Below, in pieces: positions 9,010-17,319 of a stretch of 33,147 nt of DNA. How positions within the stretch are numbered: the first letter of the stretch is position 1; each line of letters opens with the position of its first letter. Position numbers and translations under genes: made by a program. A model generated the notes under the pieces. It saw only the letters and a program-made list of their open reading frames with translations. It made no database searches and was not told the DNA's origin. Source of the DNA: Candidatus Jacksonbacteria bacterium (GTDB lineage Bacteria; Patescibacteriota; Patescibacteriia; UBA9629; GWA2-43-13); contig JABIPD010000110.1 of the NCBI GenBank assembly GCA_018698735.1, positions 1-33,147 on the forward strand, given 5' to 3'.

Positions 9010-12000
9010 ATGTCGTCATCGTCGTCCTCTTCCTCTTCTTCCAAAACAACCGCAAAAGTAGAGCGGTTAAATGGATATTATGCAAAAGTTACTGTTCCGT
9101 CGGAGGCTATTCCTCATTTAAAGGAACAAACTGGAATGCGATTTACTCGCAGATTTACTCGCCCTGGTGTTGATCCGCTCGAAGAAATTACCTACGAAAA
9201 GCGGACAACAAAAATTACAAATCCAGATGGGTCTATTGTTTTTGAAATGAAAGACGCCTATATCCCTGCCTCTTGGACACAGATTGCTGCAGATATTATG
9301 GTTTCGAAGTATTTTCGAAAAGCAGGTGTCCCTCAAACAGACGAAGACGGTAAAGAAAAAAAAGACGATAACGGCGAGGCCGTACTTGGGCCAGAGCGAA
9401 GTGCAAAGCAAGTGGTGGCTCGGTTGGCTGGCTGTTGGAGATTTTGGGGAGAAAAATATAATTATTTTGCTTCTCCAGAAGACGCTCAAATTTTTGAGGA
9501 CGAGCTTAAGTACATGCTTATCCATCAATACGCTGCTCCGAATTCTCCTCAGTGGTTTAATACCGGACTTAATTGGGCATACGGAATAACCGGCCCAGCA
9601 CAAGGGCATCATTATGTAGACCCAGATAGCGAGAAATTAAAAGAATCAGAAGACGCATATACGCACCCACAACCACATGCTTGTTTTATTCAAGCAGTGT
9701 CAGATGACTTGGTAAACGATGGTGGCATAATGGATTTGTGGATACGAGAATCGCGTCTTTTTAAATATGGATCAGGAACAGGAACAAACTTTTCAAACCT
9801 TAGAGGCCGTGGAGAAAAACTTTCAGGCGGCGGGCAATCTTCTGGATTAATGTCATTTTTAAAGATAGGGGATGCCGCAGCTGGGGCTATTAAATCTGGA
9901 GGAACAACCCGAAGAGCCGCAAAAATGGTGTGTTTAGATCTTGACCATCCAGAAATAGAAGGCTTTATTAACTGGAAGGTAAAAGAAGAGAAAAAAGTAG
10001 CTGCTCTTATTTCTGCTGGATATGATTCCCATTTTGAAGGCGAGGCGTATCAGACTGTTACTGGCCAAAATTCAAATAATTCTATCCGCGTTCCTCATGC
10101 ATTCATGCACGAGCTCGATAAAGACGGATCGTGGAATTTGGTTGCCAGGACCGATGGCTCTATTATGAAAGAAATGCCAGCCAAAGAATTATGGGATCAG
10201 GTTGCCCATGCTGCTTGGGTTTGCGCAGATCCAGGGGTGCAATACGACGACACCATTAATGAATGGCACACATGCGCACAATCTGGGCGTATTCGAGCGT
10301 CGAATCCGTGCAGTGAGTACATGTTTTTAGATGATACTGCATGTAATTTGGCGTCTATTAATTTAATAAAATTTTACGATACCGAAACACGAAAATTTGA
10401 TGTTGAAAGCTATAAACATGCTATTCGCCTTTGGACAGTTGTATTAGAAATTAGTGTTCTTATGGCGCAGTATCCGAGCAAAGAGATTGCAGAAAGATCT
10501 TTTATCTATCGCACGCTTGGGCTTGGCTATGCAAACCTTGGGACTGTTTTAATGGTGTCGGGTATTCCGTATGATAGCGATGAGGCACGAGCAATTGCTG
10601 GAAGTTTAACAGCTGTTTTAACGGGAGAATCATATTCAACCAGCGCTGAGATGGCGAGCTTTTTAGGACCATTTTCTGGATACAAAGAAAACAGAGAAGA
10701 CATGCTTCGTGTTATGAGAAACCATCGTAGGGCCGCGTACGATGAATCGGAAACAGAATACGAGGGCTTAGAGGTATTTCCCCACGGAATTAAAAAAGAC
10801 AATGCTCCGGAGTATTTAGTGAAAGCAGCTCAAGAGGCGTGGGATAAAGCTGTAGTATGGGGGGAGGAACATGGCTATAGGAATGCTCAAACAACGGTGA
10901 TTGCTCCTACTGGAACAATTGGGTTGTTAATGGATTGTGACACCACTGGAGTAGAACCAGATTTTGCACTTGTGAAGTTTAAAAAACTTGCAGGTGGGGG
11001 ATACTTTAAAATTGCAAACCAATCTATAGAACCAGCTTTGAATGCTCTTGAATACTCGAAAGAAGAAATGAAAGACATTATGCATCATGTGATTGGAAGC
11101 ATGTCTCTTGACGGTGCTCCTCATGTGAATGTTGAATCTCTTAAGGAAAAAGGTTTTTCTGAGGAAGATATTACAAAAGTAGAGGACCAACTTACCTCGG
11201 TATTCGATTTTTCATTTGCATTTAATAAATTTGCACTCGGAGAAGATGCCTTAAAACGTGCTGGGCTTTCAGACGAGCAGATACAAGATCCATCTTTAAA
11301 TGTATTAGAGGTTCTTGGGTTTAGTGATCAAGAAATTCAGGTGGCTCACAATTATATTTGTGGTCATATGACGCTTGAAGGCGCGCCTCACATAAAAGAT
11401 GAGCATTTATATGTGTTTGATTGTGCCAATAAATGTGGCGACGGGGAAAGATTTATAGAACCAATGGCTCATGTAAAAATGATGGCAGCTGTTCAGCCGT
11501 TTATTTCTGGGTCTATATCTAAAACTGTGAATTTGCCAAACGAGGCAACAGTCGAAGAAATAGAAGATATTTACCACAAAGCGTGGGAATGGGGAGTAAA
11601 ATCGATCGCTTTATACAGAGACGGCTCTAAATTATCACAACCTTTAAATGCCAAAAAAGATAAAAAAGATTCAGATACAGAAGAAGCACAGGAAGAGGAG
11701 GTTCTGGAAAAAGTTGAGACAGCAACCTCTGCTGAAGCTCCTGTGGCCGCAAAACAACCTCAATCAGCAGGAGATAGAGCTTCGTATCAACCAACAGGAA
11801 CATTGCCGTTACCTCTTAGTCTTACTCGTGGAGAGAAACGCCCACTTCCTAAGAAGCGAAATGGTATTACCGTAGAAGCGCGTGTTTCTGGACATAAGAT
11901 ATTTTTGAGAACTGGTGAGTATGAAGACGGGACGATAGGTGAAATCTTTATAGACATGCATAAAGAAGGCGCTGCATTTAGAAGTATGATGAATTGTTTT

Positions 12001-12564
12001 TCGATTGCAATTTCGCATGCTCTTCAGTATGGGGTGCCGTTAGAAAAACTTATTAAGAGTTTTTCGTTTACACGCTTCGAACCTCATGGAATGACAGATC
12101 ATCCTAATATTAAGACCGCAACCAGTGTTATAGATTTTATCTTCCGGATTCTTGCAATGGAATATTTAGGAAGAACCGATTTGGTGCATGTTACTCCGGA
12201 GCAAACCGGAACAGTAATTCGAGTTCAAGAAGTTGCCGAACAGCAAAAGGTTCAGCTCGATATTATTGATCATCCTGTTGAAGAAGTAGGTAGCGTAGAA
12301 GAAAAAAGAGAGGAAGTGAAAGAACCGATAGCAGAAGCGGAGGTAATGGCTGAACCTGAAGTTGAAAAAGAACCTACTGCTGTTTCAGATGGCCCAGGCG
12401 CACTATCAGAAAAAGGATCGACGTCTGACGCTTCTATGGTGAATAAATTTATGAGTGATATGATGGGAGATGCTCCTGCCTGCGACCAATGTGGGCATAT
12501 TACTGTTCGAAATGGCTCGTGTTACAAATGTCTTAATTGTGGAAATTCACTCGGGTGTTCGTAA
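9010..12564 (+). CDS. nrdJ: Vitamin B12-dependent (class II) ribonucleoside-diphosphate reductase
   Basis: An 1184-residue adenosylcobalamin-dependent RNR, which makes deoxynucleotides without oxygen or an iron-radical subunit. Family features seen: SPQWFNTGLNWAYG, KYGSGTGTNFSNLR, the active-site region NPCSEYMFLDDTACNLASIN, and PFISGSISKTVNLP. A TSCPD-type domain follows (about 955-1080, KKRNGITVEARVSGHK through FRSMMNCFSIAI). The last 35 residues form a Cys-rich tail (CDQC, CYKCLNCGNSLGCS), probably the redox or zinc-binding end. Acidic linkers separate the last domains. Oddly, residues 2-11 are all Ser. The ATG at 9010 is kept for lack of a better start. A B12 supply must exist: the next two genes may provide it. 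Confidence 0.95.
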   Translation: MSSSSSSSSSSKTTAKVERLNGYYAKVTVPSEAIPHLKEQTGMRFTRRFTRPGVDPLEEITYEKRTTKITNPDGSIVFEMKDAYIPASWTQIAADIMVSKYFRKAGVPQTDEDGKEKKDDNGEAVLGPERSAKQVVARLAGCWRFWGEKYNYFASPEDAQIFEDELKYMLIHQYAAPNSPQWFNTGLNWAYGITGPAQGHHYVDPDSEKLKESEDAYTHPQPHACFIQAVSDDLVNDGGIMDLWIRESRLFKYGSGTGTNFSNLRGRGEKLSGGGQSSGLMSFLKIGDAAAGAIKSGGTTRRAAKMVCLDLDHPEIEGFINWKVKEEKKVAALISAGYDSHFEGEAYQTVTGQNSNNSIRVPHAFMHELDKDGSWNLVARTDGSIMKEMPAKELWDQVAHAAWVCADPGVQYDDTINEWHTCAQSGRIRASNPCSEYMFLDDTACNLASINLIKFYDTETRKFDVESYKHAIRLWTVVLEISVLMAQYPSKEIAERSFIYRTLGLGYANLGTVLMVSGIPYDSDEARAIAGSLTAVLTGESYSTSAEMASFLGPFSGYKENREDMLRVMRNHRRAAYDESETEYEGLEVFPHGIKKDNAPEYLVKAAQEAWDKAVVWGEEHGYRNAQTTVIAPTGTIGLLMDCDTTGVEPDFALVKFKKLAGGGYFKIANQSIEPALNALEYSKEEMKDIMHHVIGSMSLDGAPHVNVESLKEKGFSEEDITKVEDQLTSVFDFSFAFNKFALGEDALKRAGLSDEQIQDPSLNVLEVLGFSDQEIQVAHNYICGHMTLEGAPHIKDEHLYVFDCANKCGDGERFIEPMAHVKMMAAVQPFISGSISKTVNLPNEATVEEIEDIYHKAWEWGVKSIALYRDGSKLSQPLNAKKDKKDSDTEEAQEEEVLEKVETATSAEAPVAAKQPQSAGDRASYQPTGTLPLPLSLTRGEKRPLPKKRNGITVEARVSGHKIFLRTGEYEDGTIGEIFIDMHKEGAAFRSMMNCFSIAISHALQYGVPLEKLIKSFSFTRFEPHGMTDHPNIKTATSVIDFIFRILAMEYLGRTDLVHVTPEQTGTVIRVQEVAEQQKVQLDIIDHPVEEVGSVEEKREEVKEPIAEAEVMAEPEVEKEPTAVSDGPGALSEKGSTSDASMVNKFMSDMMGDAPACDQCGHITVRNGSCYKCLNCGNSLGCS

Positions 12565-12626
12565 AAAAAAAATCAACAATTTGTTTCTTATTTCGTATTT
12601 TAGATTTCTGATTTAGCTCAATCTCT

Positions 12627-13082
12627 ATGACTTTTCCTTGGAAAAAACATTCAACCCTTGGGCCTATTGTTGTGTTTTTAGCAATCATTATTGCCTTTGT
12701 TATAGGCTACGATATAGGCTCTGCTCCTGTAATTAAGGCGCCTTCGTCTCTCAACGAAGTTACGTCTTCGGAAGTTTCTCTTATGTTCGATTTTGGAGAC
12801 GGAAATATTACCTCTGAAGTTTTCGACATTTCTAAATATGATTCATCAACTGTCTGGAGTATTACTCAGTCGTTAGCAAAAAAAGAGGGGATAGAAGTGT
12901 CGTTTAAGGAATATGATTCGCTTGGAGTGTTGGTTGAGGCAATAGATAATTACAGGAATTCTGGTGTAGAAAAAGCATGGCAATACTGGGTTAATAATGA
13001 ATATGCAACGGTAAGCTCTTCACTCTATACCCTCTCCGGTGGGGAAGTGGTCATGTGGAAATATGTAGAAGGGCAATTATAG
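12627..13082 (+). CDS. Membrane-anchored DUF4430 (transcobalamin C-terminal-like) protein
   Basis: A 151-residue protein with one N-terminal membrane helix (about 12-28) and an outer domain matching the DUF4430 pattern: SSTVWSITQSLAKKEG, KEYDSLGVLVEAIDNYRN, KAWQYWVNNEYA, and YTLSGGEVVMWKY. From family knowledge, this fold is shared with the C-terminal beta-domain of animal transcobalamin and intrinsic factor, which closes over cobalamin. It sits 62 bases after B12-dependent nrdJ and 75 before a DUF6580 putative transporter. I infer a surface B12-capture protein. The alternative is a generic ligand or metal-binding domain. Confidence 0.8.
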   Translation: MTFPWKKHSTLGPIVVFLAIIIAFVIGYDIGSAPVIKAPSSLNEVTSSEVSLMFDFGDGNITSEVFDISKYDSSTVWSITQSLAKKEGIEVSFKEYDSLGVLVEAIDNYRNSGVEKAWQYWVNNEYATVSSSLYTLSGGEVVMWKYVEGQL

Positions 13083-13092
13083 ACAAATAAAT

Positions 13093-13122
13093 TTGACGAA
13101 CCAGATTTGATCACGGTATGAT
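13093..13122 (+). promoter_or_regulatory. Promoter upstream of the DUF6580 gene
   Basis: TTGACG (13093-13098), 18-bp spacer, TATGAT (13117-13122). It predicts a leader of about 30 bases before the ATG at 13158. Confidence 0.6.
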
Positions 13123-13157
13123 GGAACGTCTGTTTTTATCTTGCAAAAAAACACTGT

Positions 13158-13694
13158 ATGAAATCAAAAAATATCTCAATTATTGTGTGGGCAGCGGCAA
13201 TTGTTATGGCGCTCGTTGTTTCTCGCATACTCCCCCATCCTTGGAATTTTACGCCAATAGGAGCAGCAGCATTTTGGGGTGCCTTTGTGTTTAGGAAATG
13301 GTGGGTAGGGGGTGCTGTGCTTATAGCAGCAATGCTGCTTTCAGATGCCTTTATTGGGTTTTATCAATGGCAAATTTTTGTTGCAGTGTATGGTTCGTTC
13401 GCACTTTATGCAGTGTACGGAAAATTAGCAGCAAAATATTCTTCCTCTCTTTCCCAATGGGGAACAGCACTGTTTGGGTCGTTGTCCTTTTTTGTTATTA
13501 CCAACGCATCGGTCTGGCTGTTTGGAACATTGTATCCCAAAACATTCGATGGCTTAATAGCTTCGTTAGTTGCAGGCATTCCATTCTATAGAAATATGCT
13601 TTTTGGCGATGTTGTGTATATTGCGGTACCTTTGGTCGTTTTTGCTGTCGTTCGAGCTGCCCAAAAAGACGAGCTTGTTAAAAGTGTGGTATAA
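13158..13694 (+). CDS. DUF6580 family putative transport protein (ECF S-component-like)
   Basis: A 178-residue, very hydrophobic protein with about five to six transmembrane helices. The N-terminal half contains SRILPHPWNFTPIGAAAFWG, typical of DUF6580, a family annotated as putative transport proteins. Size and topology resemble ECF vitamin-transporter substrate-binding subunits and the solitary B12 transporter BtuM. The protein has no Cys, so it lacks BtuM's cobalt-ligating Cys; His28 or another group would be needed. Together with nrdJ and the DUF4430 gene it suggests cobalamin uptake. That substrate is inference. No ECF ATPase or T-component gene is in the window. Confidence 0.75.
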   Translation: MKSKNISIIVWAAAIVMALVVSRILPHPWNFTPIGAAAFWGAFVFRKWWVGGAVLIAAMLLSDAFIGFYQWQIFVAVYGSFALYAVYGKLAAKYSSSLSQWGTALFGSLSFFVITNASVWLFGTLYPKTFDGLIASLVAGIPFYRNMLFGDVVYIAVPLVVFAVVRAAQKDELVKSVV

Positions 13695-13695
13695 T
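13690..13695 (+). promoter_or_regulatory. Extended -10 promoter for the 104-residue membrane protein
   Basis: TGGTATAAT, overlapping the stop of the DUF6580 gene, 28 bases before the next ATG. The same GTGTGGTATAAT-type element precedes nrdR. Confidence 0.6.
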
Positions 13696-13723
13696 ATGTT
13701 GATATAAGCAATAGTGTACATGT

Positions 13724-14038
13724 ATGGTTACTCAAACACCAAAAGCAAAAACAGCACAATCTCCACAGCCCGCACAGAAAACAACACTCTCTCAAAAGCA
13801 AACATTAGAAGACGTTCGAGACTTACTCGATCGAAATGAAAGACTTTTGAGAAGAATACGTAGATACTTAATAGGAGCACAAGTTCTTTCAGTGCTTAAG
13901 ATTGTTATTATTTTAGCGCCATTGGTTGCTGCGATATATTTTTTACCACCATTCCTCGAGAAATTAAGCGAATTATCGCCAGGAGGAGGAATACTCCAGC
14001 AGTATCAAGAGTTGTTGCAAGGCCAACCAAAAGGCTAG
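13724..14038 (+). CDS. Small membrane protein with N-terminal charged helix
   Basis: A 104-residue protein not recognised as a named family. Residues 1-28 are Pro/Gln/Lys-rich. About 28-48 (LEDVRDLLDRNERLLRRIRR) is a charged amphipathic helix or coiled coil. About 50-76 is one transmembrane segment, perhaps a hairpin. The tail is short (GGGILQQYQELLQ). Similar small proteins are common in Patescibacteria. Only 8 bases separate it from the protease gene, suggesting co-expression and perhaps an accessory role there. Confidence 0.7.
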   Translation: MVTQTPKAKTAQSPQPAQKTTLSQKQTLEDVRDLLDRNERLLRRIRRYLIGAQVLSVLKIVIILAPLVAAIYFLPPFLEKLSELSPGGGILQQYQELLQGQPKG

Positions 14039-14046
14039 TGTAATCT

Positions 14047-15243
14047 ATGTCTCTTACAGAGAAGCAAAATAATTTTGTTCGATCCGTTATCGCCGGCGCA
14101 GTCGCTGGTTTTCTTGTCTCATTTGTCATGACAACGTATTCAAATCCTTCTTCACCTCCCCCGCCAGACAACTCAAAAAACGGGTCAACATTATCGGTAG
14201 AGGAGGAGTCTCAGACCGTTGATGCAGTAGAAAAGGTTCTGCCAAGTGTGGTAAGTATTGTCGTTACAAAAGAGTTGGCTATTATTCAGAGAAATCCTTT
14301 TTCATTTGATCCATTTAATTTTTTTGGAGGCGATCCGTTTGCTCAGCAGCGAGGGACTGTTCAAAAAGAAAAACGCCAGATTGGTGGCGGTAGTGGTTTT
14401 ATTGTAACCGAAGACGGGCTTATTGTTACCAATAGACATGTGGTGATAGACGAAGACGCCGAGTATTCGGTGGTGTTAAACGACGGCACAACCCATGAAG
14501 CCGAGGTATTAGATAGAGATCTTCTTCTCGATTTAGCGGTTTTAAAAATAGATGCCCAAGATTTGCCGGTTGTAGAACTTGGCGATTCCGAATCAGTAAA
14601 AATCGGACAGACAGTAATAGCGATAGGTAATGCACTCGGAGAATTCCAGAATAGTGTTACCAAAGGAGTTGTCTCTGGATTAGGAAGGAATATTGTAGCC
14701 GGAGATAAAGCTGGATCTTCCGAAAGACTTGATGCTGTTATTCAGACAGATGCGGCTATTAGCCCTGGGAATTCTGGTGGCCCGCTTATTAACTTGGCAG
14801 GCCAAGTAATTGGTGTAAATACAGCCGTAAGCCAAGAAGGCGAGAATATTGGGTTTGCTATTCCAGTAAACGAAGCAACGCGAATGGTAGACAGTGTAAA
14901 AGAGAACGGCAGAATTGTTCGACCGTATTTAGGGGTTCGGTATATACTATTAAATGAAGCTATCGCCGAAAAGAATGAAATTGCAATAGACTACGGTGCA
15001 CTTATAGTTCGAGGTGAAAGCAGGGAAGATTTAGCTATTATTCCTGGTAGTCCAGCAGATAAAGCCGGGTTATTAGAAAACGATATTATATTAGAGGTAG
15101 ATGGCAGTGAAATAAACGAAGAGAATAGCTTAGCTCGGGCGTTGTCGAAATATAATGTTGACGATGTTGTTACCTTAAAAGTTGTTAGTAAAGGCAAAGA
15201 AAAAGATGTTTTGGTTACCCTAATAGAAAGATCACAAGAATAA
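14047..15243 (+). CDS. HtrA/Deg-type membrane-anchored serine protease with PDZ domain
   Basis: A 398-residue envelope quality-control protease. An N-terminal membrane helix (about 11-30) is followed by a disordered Pro/Ser linker and an S1C trypsin-like domain. The catalytic triad is visible: His131 (VTNRHVVID), Asp162 (LDLAVLKID) and Ser243 (SPGNSGGPL). One PDZ domain occupies about 295-395 (IIPGSPADKAGLLENDIILE). It degrades or refolds misfolded exported proteins. Its gene lies 8 bases after a small membrane protein gene. I leave the symbol empty because HtrA, DegP and DegQ types cannot be separated by eye. Confidence 0.95.
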   Translation: MSLTEKQNNFVRSVIAGAVAGFLVSFVMTTYSNPSSPPPPDNSKNGSTLSVEEESQTVDAVEKVLPSVVSIVVTKELAIIQRNPFSFDPFNFFGGDPFAQQRGTVQKEKRQIGGGSGFIVTEDGLIVTNRHVVIDEDAEYSVVLNDGTTHEAEVLDRDLLLDLAVLKIDAQDLPVVELGDSESVKIGQTVIAIGNALGEFQNSVTKGVVSGLGRNIVAGDKAGSSERLDAVIQTDAAISPGNSGGPLINLAGQVIGVNTAVSQEGENIGFAIPVNEATRMVDSVKENGRIVRPYLGVRYILLNEAIAEKNEIAIDYGALIVRGESREDLAIIPGSPADKAGLLENDIILEVDGSEINEENSLARALSKYNVDDVVTLKVVSKGKEKDVLVTLIERSQE

Positions 15244-15251
15244 TCGTATAG

Positions 15252-15286
15252 TGTCATTCAGAGCCTGCCTCAGGCGAAGAATCTCT
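15252..15286. repeat. Short dispersed-repeat fragment (TGTCATTC...GAAGAATCT type)
   Basis: TGTCATTC, the hairpin GCCTG-cct-CAGGC, then GCGAAGAATCT, between the protease gene and prfB. The GAAG(A/G)ATCT end recurs at 30781-30790 and 33097-33106, so this is one member of a dispersed palindromic family. Confidence 0.65.
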
Positions 15287-15302
15287 GCAAAATTATACAT
15301 AT

Positions 15303-16401
15303 ATGAATGAGTTAATCCAAAAACTTGAGAACCTCTTGGCACGCATTGGCGATGCCAGGAGGTATCTTTGACCATCCGAAGCGGTTGCAAGAGCTTTCGG
15401 AGTTAGAGAAAAAAATGCAGCATGCCAGTTTTTGGAGTGACCAGGAGGAAGCGCGTAAGGTTTCTAAGCGTGTGGAGCAGCTTCGAGGTGAGCTCAATGA
15501 ATGGGGAAACTTGGAAGATAACGTATCTACCGATCTTGCGATGGCGCAAGACGAGCAAGGTGCGCTTTTAAAAACAGACTTAACAGAACAACACACTCAG
15601 TATAAAAACCAGTTTGAAAAGCTGGAATTTTTTGTATTATTCGACGGCGCGTACGACGAGAGTAATGCGATTCTTTCTATTCATGCTGGGACGGGTGGGG
15701 TAGATGCTCAAGATTGGGCAGAAATGCTGTTTAGAATGTTTACCAGGTTTGCAGATAAAAAGAACTGGTCGTTTCAGGTGTTAGATATTTCTCGTGGCGG
15801 GGAGGCTGGTATTAAAAGCGTTACCGTAAAGATAGATGGTAGGTATGTGTATGGGTTCTTAAAAGCAGAAGCTGGTGTTCATAGGTTAGTGCGAATATCT
15901 CCTTTCGATGCCGAAAATATGAGGCATACTTCTTTTGCGTTGGTAGATGTTTTGCCAGAATTGCCAGAGGTTGGAAATATCGAAATCCCTGAATCTGAAT
16001 TACGGATAGATGTATTTAGGGCATCTGGGCATGGCGGCCAATCGGTAAACACAACCGATTCTGCTGTTAGGATTGTTCATCTCCCAACCAATATAACCGT
16101 TACCTGCCAAAACGAGCGCTCGCAGCATCAAAACAAAGAAACCGCGATGATGATATTACGTGGCAAGCTTGCAAAAAAGTTAGAACACGATAGAGAAAAA
16201 GAAGAACGAGATTTACGAGGCGAGGTGTTGTCTGCCGAATGGGGGAATCAGATACGGTCGTATGTGTTGCATCCCTACAAACTTGTAAAAGACCATCGCA
16301 CAGAATTTGAATCTACCTCACCTTCAGATGTATTAGATGGGGATTTAGAGGAATTTATCGAAGCGTATTTAAAGTGGAAAAAAGAAACGACCACCGGTTA
16401 G
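15303..16401 (+). CDS. prfB: Peptide chain release factor 2, expressed by programmed +1 frameshift
   Basis: RF2 ends translation at UGA and UAA. The ATG at 15303 encodes 22 residues (MNELIQKLENLLARIGDARR, then YL) up to an in-frame TGA at 15369-15371. A +1 shift at CTT-TGA joins this to the long frame beginning DHPKRLQELS, giving 365 residues, the same as E. coli RF2. The stop-codon recognition motif SPF is at 199-201 and the catalytic GGQ at 244-246. An ATG at 15325 in the downstream frame would bypass the shift, but it lacks the conserved N-terminal helix and is unlikely. No SD precedes the start; a TATAC element lies just upstream. Confidence 0.95.
15357..15372 (+). promoter_or_regulatory. 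prfB programmed frameshift site
   Basis: AGGAGG (15357-15362), TAT, slippery CTT, stop TGA, then C. This is almost identical to the classic bacterial prfB site, where an internal SD-like element 3 bases before the slippery codon drives +1 shifting when RF2 is scarce. The internal SD implies ribosomes here still read anti-SD signals, although most core genes lack an SD at their starts. Confidence 0.95.
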
Positions 16402-16433
16402 GACGATGGTCAGGTTGGTAAGTTGGCTGTTCA

Positions 16434-16461
16434 CGAAGCTGCTAGGGAGCCTAGAGCTTCG
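16434..16461 (-). terminator. Hairpin at the end of insert 1
   Basis: CGAAGCT and AGCTTCG plus inner CTAGG and CCTAG form a 12-bp stem with one bulged G and a 3-base loop. It overlaps the stop codon of the minus-strand gene ending at 16451. No clear T-tract follows, so it may act as a processing or stabilising hairpin for either strand. Confidence 0.5.
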
Positions 16462-16774
16462 CAGATTTGTGAAGTATGGTTCCTATCGTGAAGAGAAAGG
16501 GGATGACTATCGCTCCCCCTGACAATATAGAGAGACGCCAGGGTAGTCGCTGTTCCGACCTCTGCTTCTTGTAGGCGAGAGCGAAGTAGCACCCCAGCAC
16601 CGACACAAAGATCAGTATGGTCAGTATTAAGACCGCAGCTATCCCATGGGGGGATGCAAGTCGACAGCCTACGAACGACGCCACAAGGAGAACCGTTGGA
16701 TGGATGATCGTGCTTCTCTCGGACATGAACTTGAGCGAGCATCCAACTCCTCGTTCGAACCAAGTTATCGACAT
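16451..16774 (-). CDS. Small orphan membrane protein (insert 1, second gene)
   Basis: A 107-residue protein. I use the ATG at 16774 because GAAAGGAC lies just upstream; longer readings overlap the preceding gene. Three hydrophobic segments (about 23-36, 38-62 and 82-102) and a Lys/Arg-rich loop (YKKQRSEQRLPWR) suggest three membrane spans. Not recognised as a named family. Length, span pattern and ending (SAKL versus AAGL) resemble its upstream neighbour, so the two may be tandem duplicates. GC content and SD use differ from the flanking prfB and comEC genes. Confidence 0.6.
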   Translation of the reverse strand: MSITWFERGVGCSLKFMSERSTIIHPTVLLVASFVGCRLASPHGIAAVLILTILIFVSVLGCYFALAYKKQRSEQRLPWRLSILSGGAIVIPFLFTIGTILHKSAKL

Positions 16775-16802
16775 CGAGGTGTCCTTTCTTCTGTTTAGCA
16801 GC

Positions 16803-17132
16803 CTAGAGTCCCGCTGCTTGACTGAAGATGTTGTAGGTCCAGTGGAGACAGATCCCGCCAGTGATGGATATTGCCGTGAGAGTGGTAGCTCGAACTCCAG
16901 CCACTCGGCCGACTCGAAGAAATCGGCAGGATACATAGGAGATCAGCAGGACTGCTGCGATCGAGCCGAATACCATTAGCTGTACGAACGTGCCACTGTC
17001 CGATGCAGCAAACCTGGTTATCAGTGACCACCCCACGAGTGAGAACATGTAGAGCGCTTCGAAAGCCCTTTTGTTCACTCGAAAGCGTTGACCGTCGTCC
17101 CATTCGGGGCCGTCACAAGTCTGTTTGGTCAT
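16803..17132 (-). CDS. Small orphan membrane protein (insert 1, first gene)
   Basis: A 109-residue protein with a hydrophilic start (MTKQTCDGPEWDDGQRF) and three hydrophobic segments (about 25-44, 48-70 and 80-100). Its ATG is preceded by GAAGGGTAAAACC, an SD. It is the first gene of a two-gene minus-strand unit facing the core genes, with 28 bases before the next start. Family unknown. A promoter is likely in the AT-rich stretch 17160-17200 (TATAAA on the minus strand near 17170), but the -35 is weak. Confidence 0.65.
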   Translation of the reverse strand: MTKQTCDGPEWDDGQRFRVNKRAFEALYMFSLVGWSLITRFAASDSGTFVQLMVFGSIAAVLLISYVSCRFLRVGRVAGVRATTLTAISITGGICLHWTYNIFSQAAGL

Positions 17133-17212
17133 GGTTTTACCCTTCGTAAGGAACGCGTGGACGTTATTTATAAGCTATCATGGGAAAGGTTATAAATCAA
17201 TTGCATCCACTC

Positions 17213-17319
17213 CGTCATTCCGGCCTTGAGCCGGAATCCATGTTTTATGAGAATTAATAAATTTCCTGGATCCCGAGTCGGGGCCCCCCATCACAAGGAC
17301 GGGGCACCGCGGGATGACA
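17213..17319. repeat. REP/MITE-like palindromic element at the 5' end of comEC
   Basis: About 107 bp. GTCATTCC at the left end pairs imperfectly with GGGATGAC at the right. Inside are CCGG-ccttgag-CCGG and a GC-rich block with TCACAAGGACGGGGC (17291-17305). The same 15-mer appears inverted at 30748-30762 in another palindromic element. The comEC reading frame is open through this element. Confidence 0.75.

Noticed and set aside
15325..16401. prfB as a simple ORF starting at 15325
   Set aside because: The frameshift site and the conserved N-terminal helix in the other frame give a full-length 365-residue RF2.
16738..16775. tRNA T-arm-like GGTTCGAACGAGG on the minus strand
   Set aside because: No matching T-stem, anticodon arm, acceptor stem or CCA around it; it lies inside the start of a coding gene.
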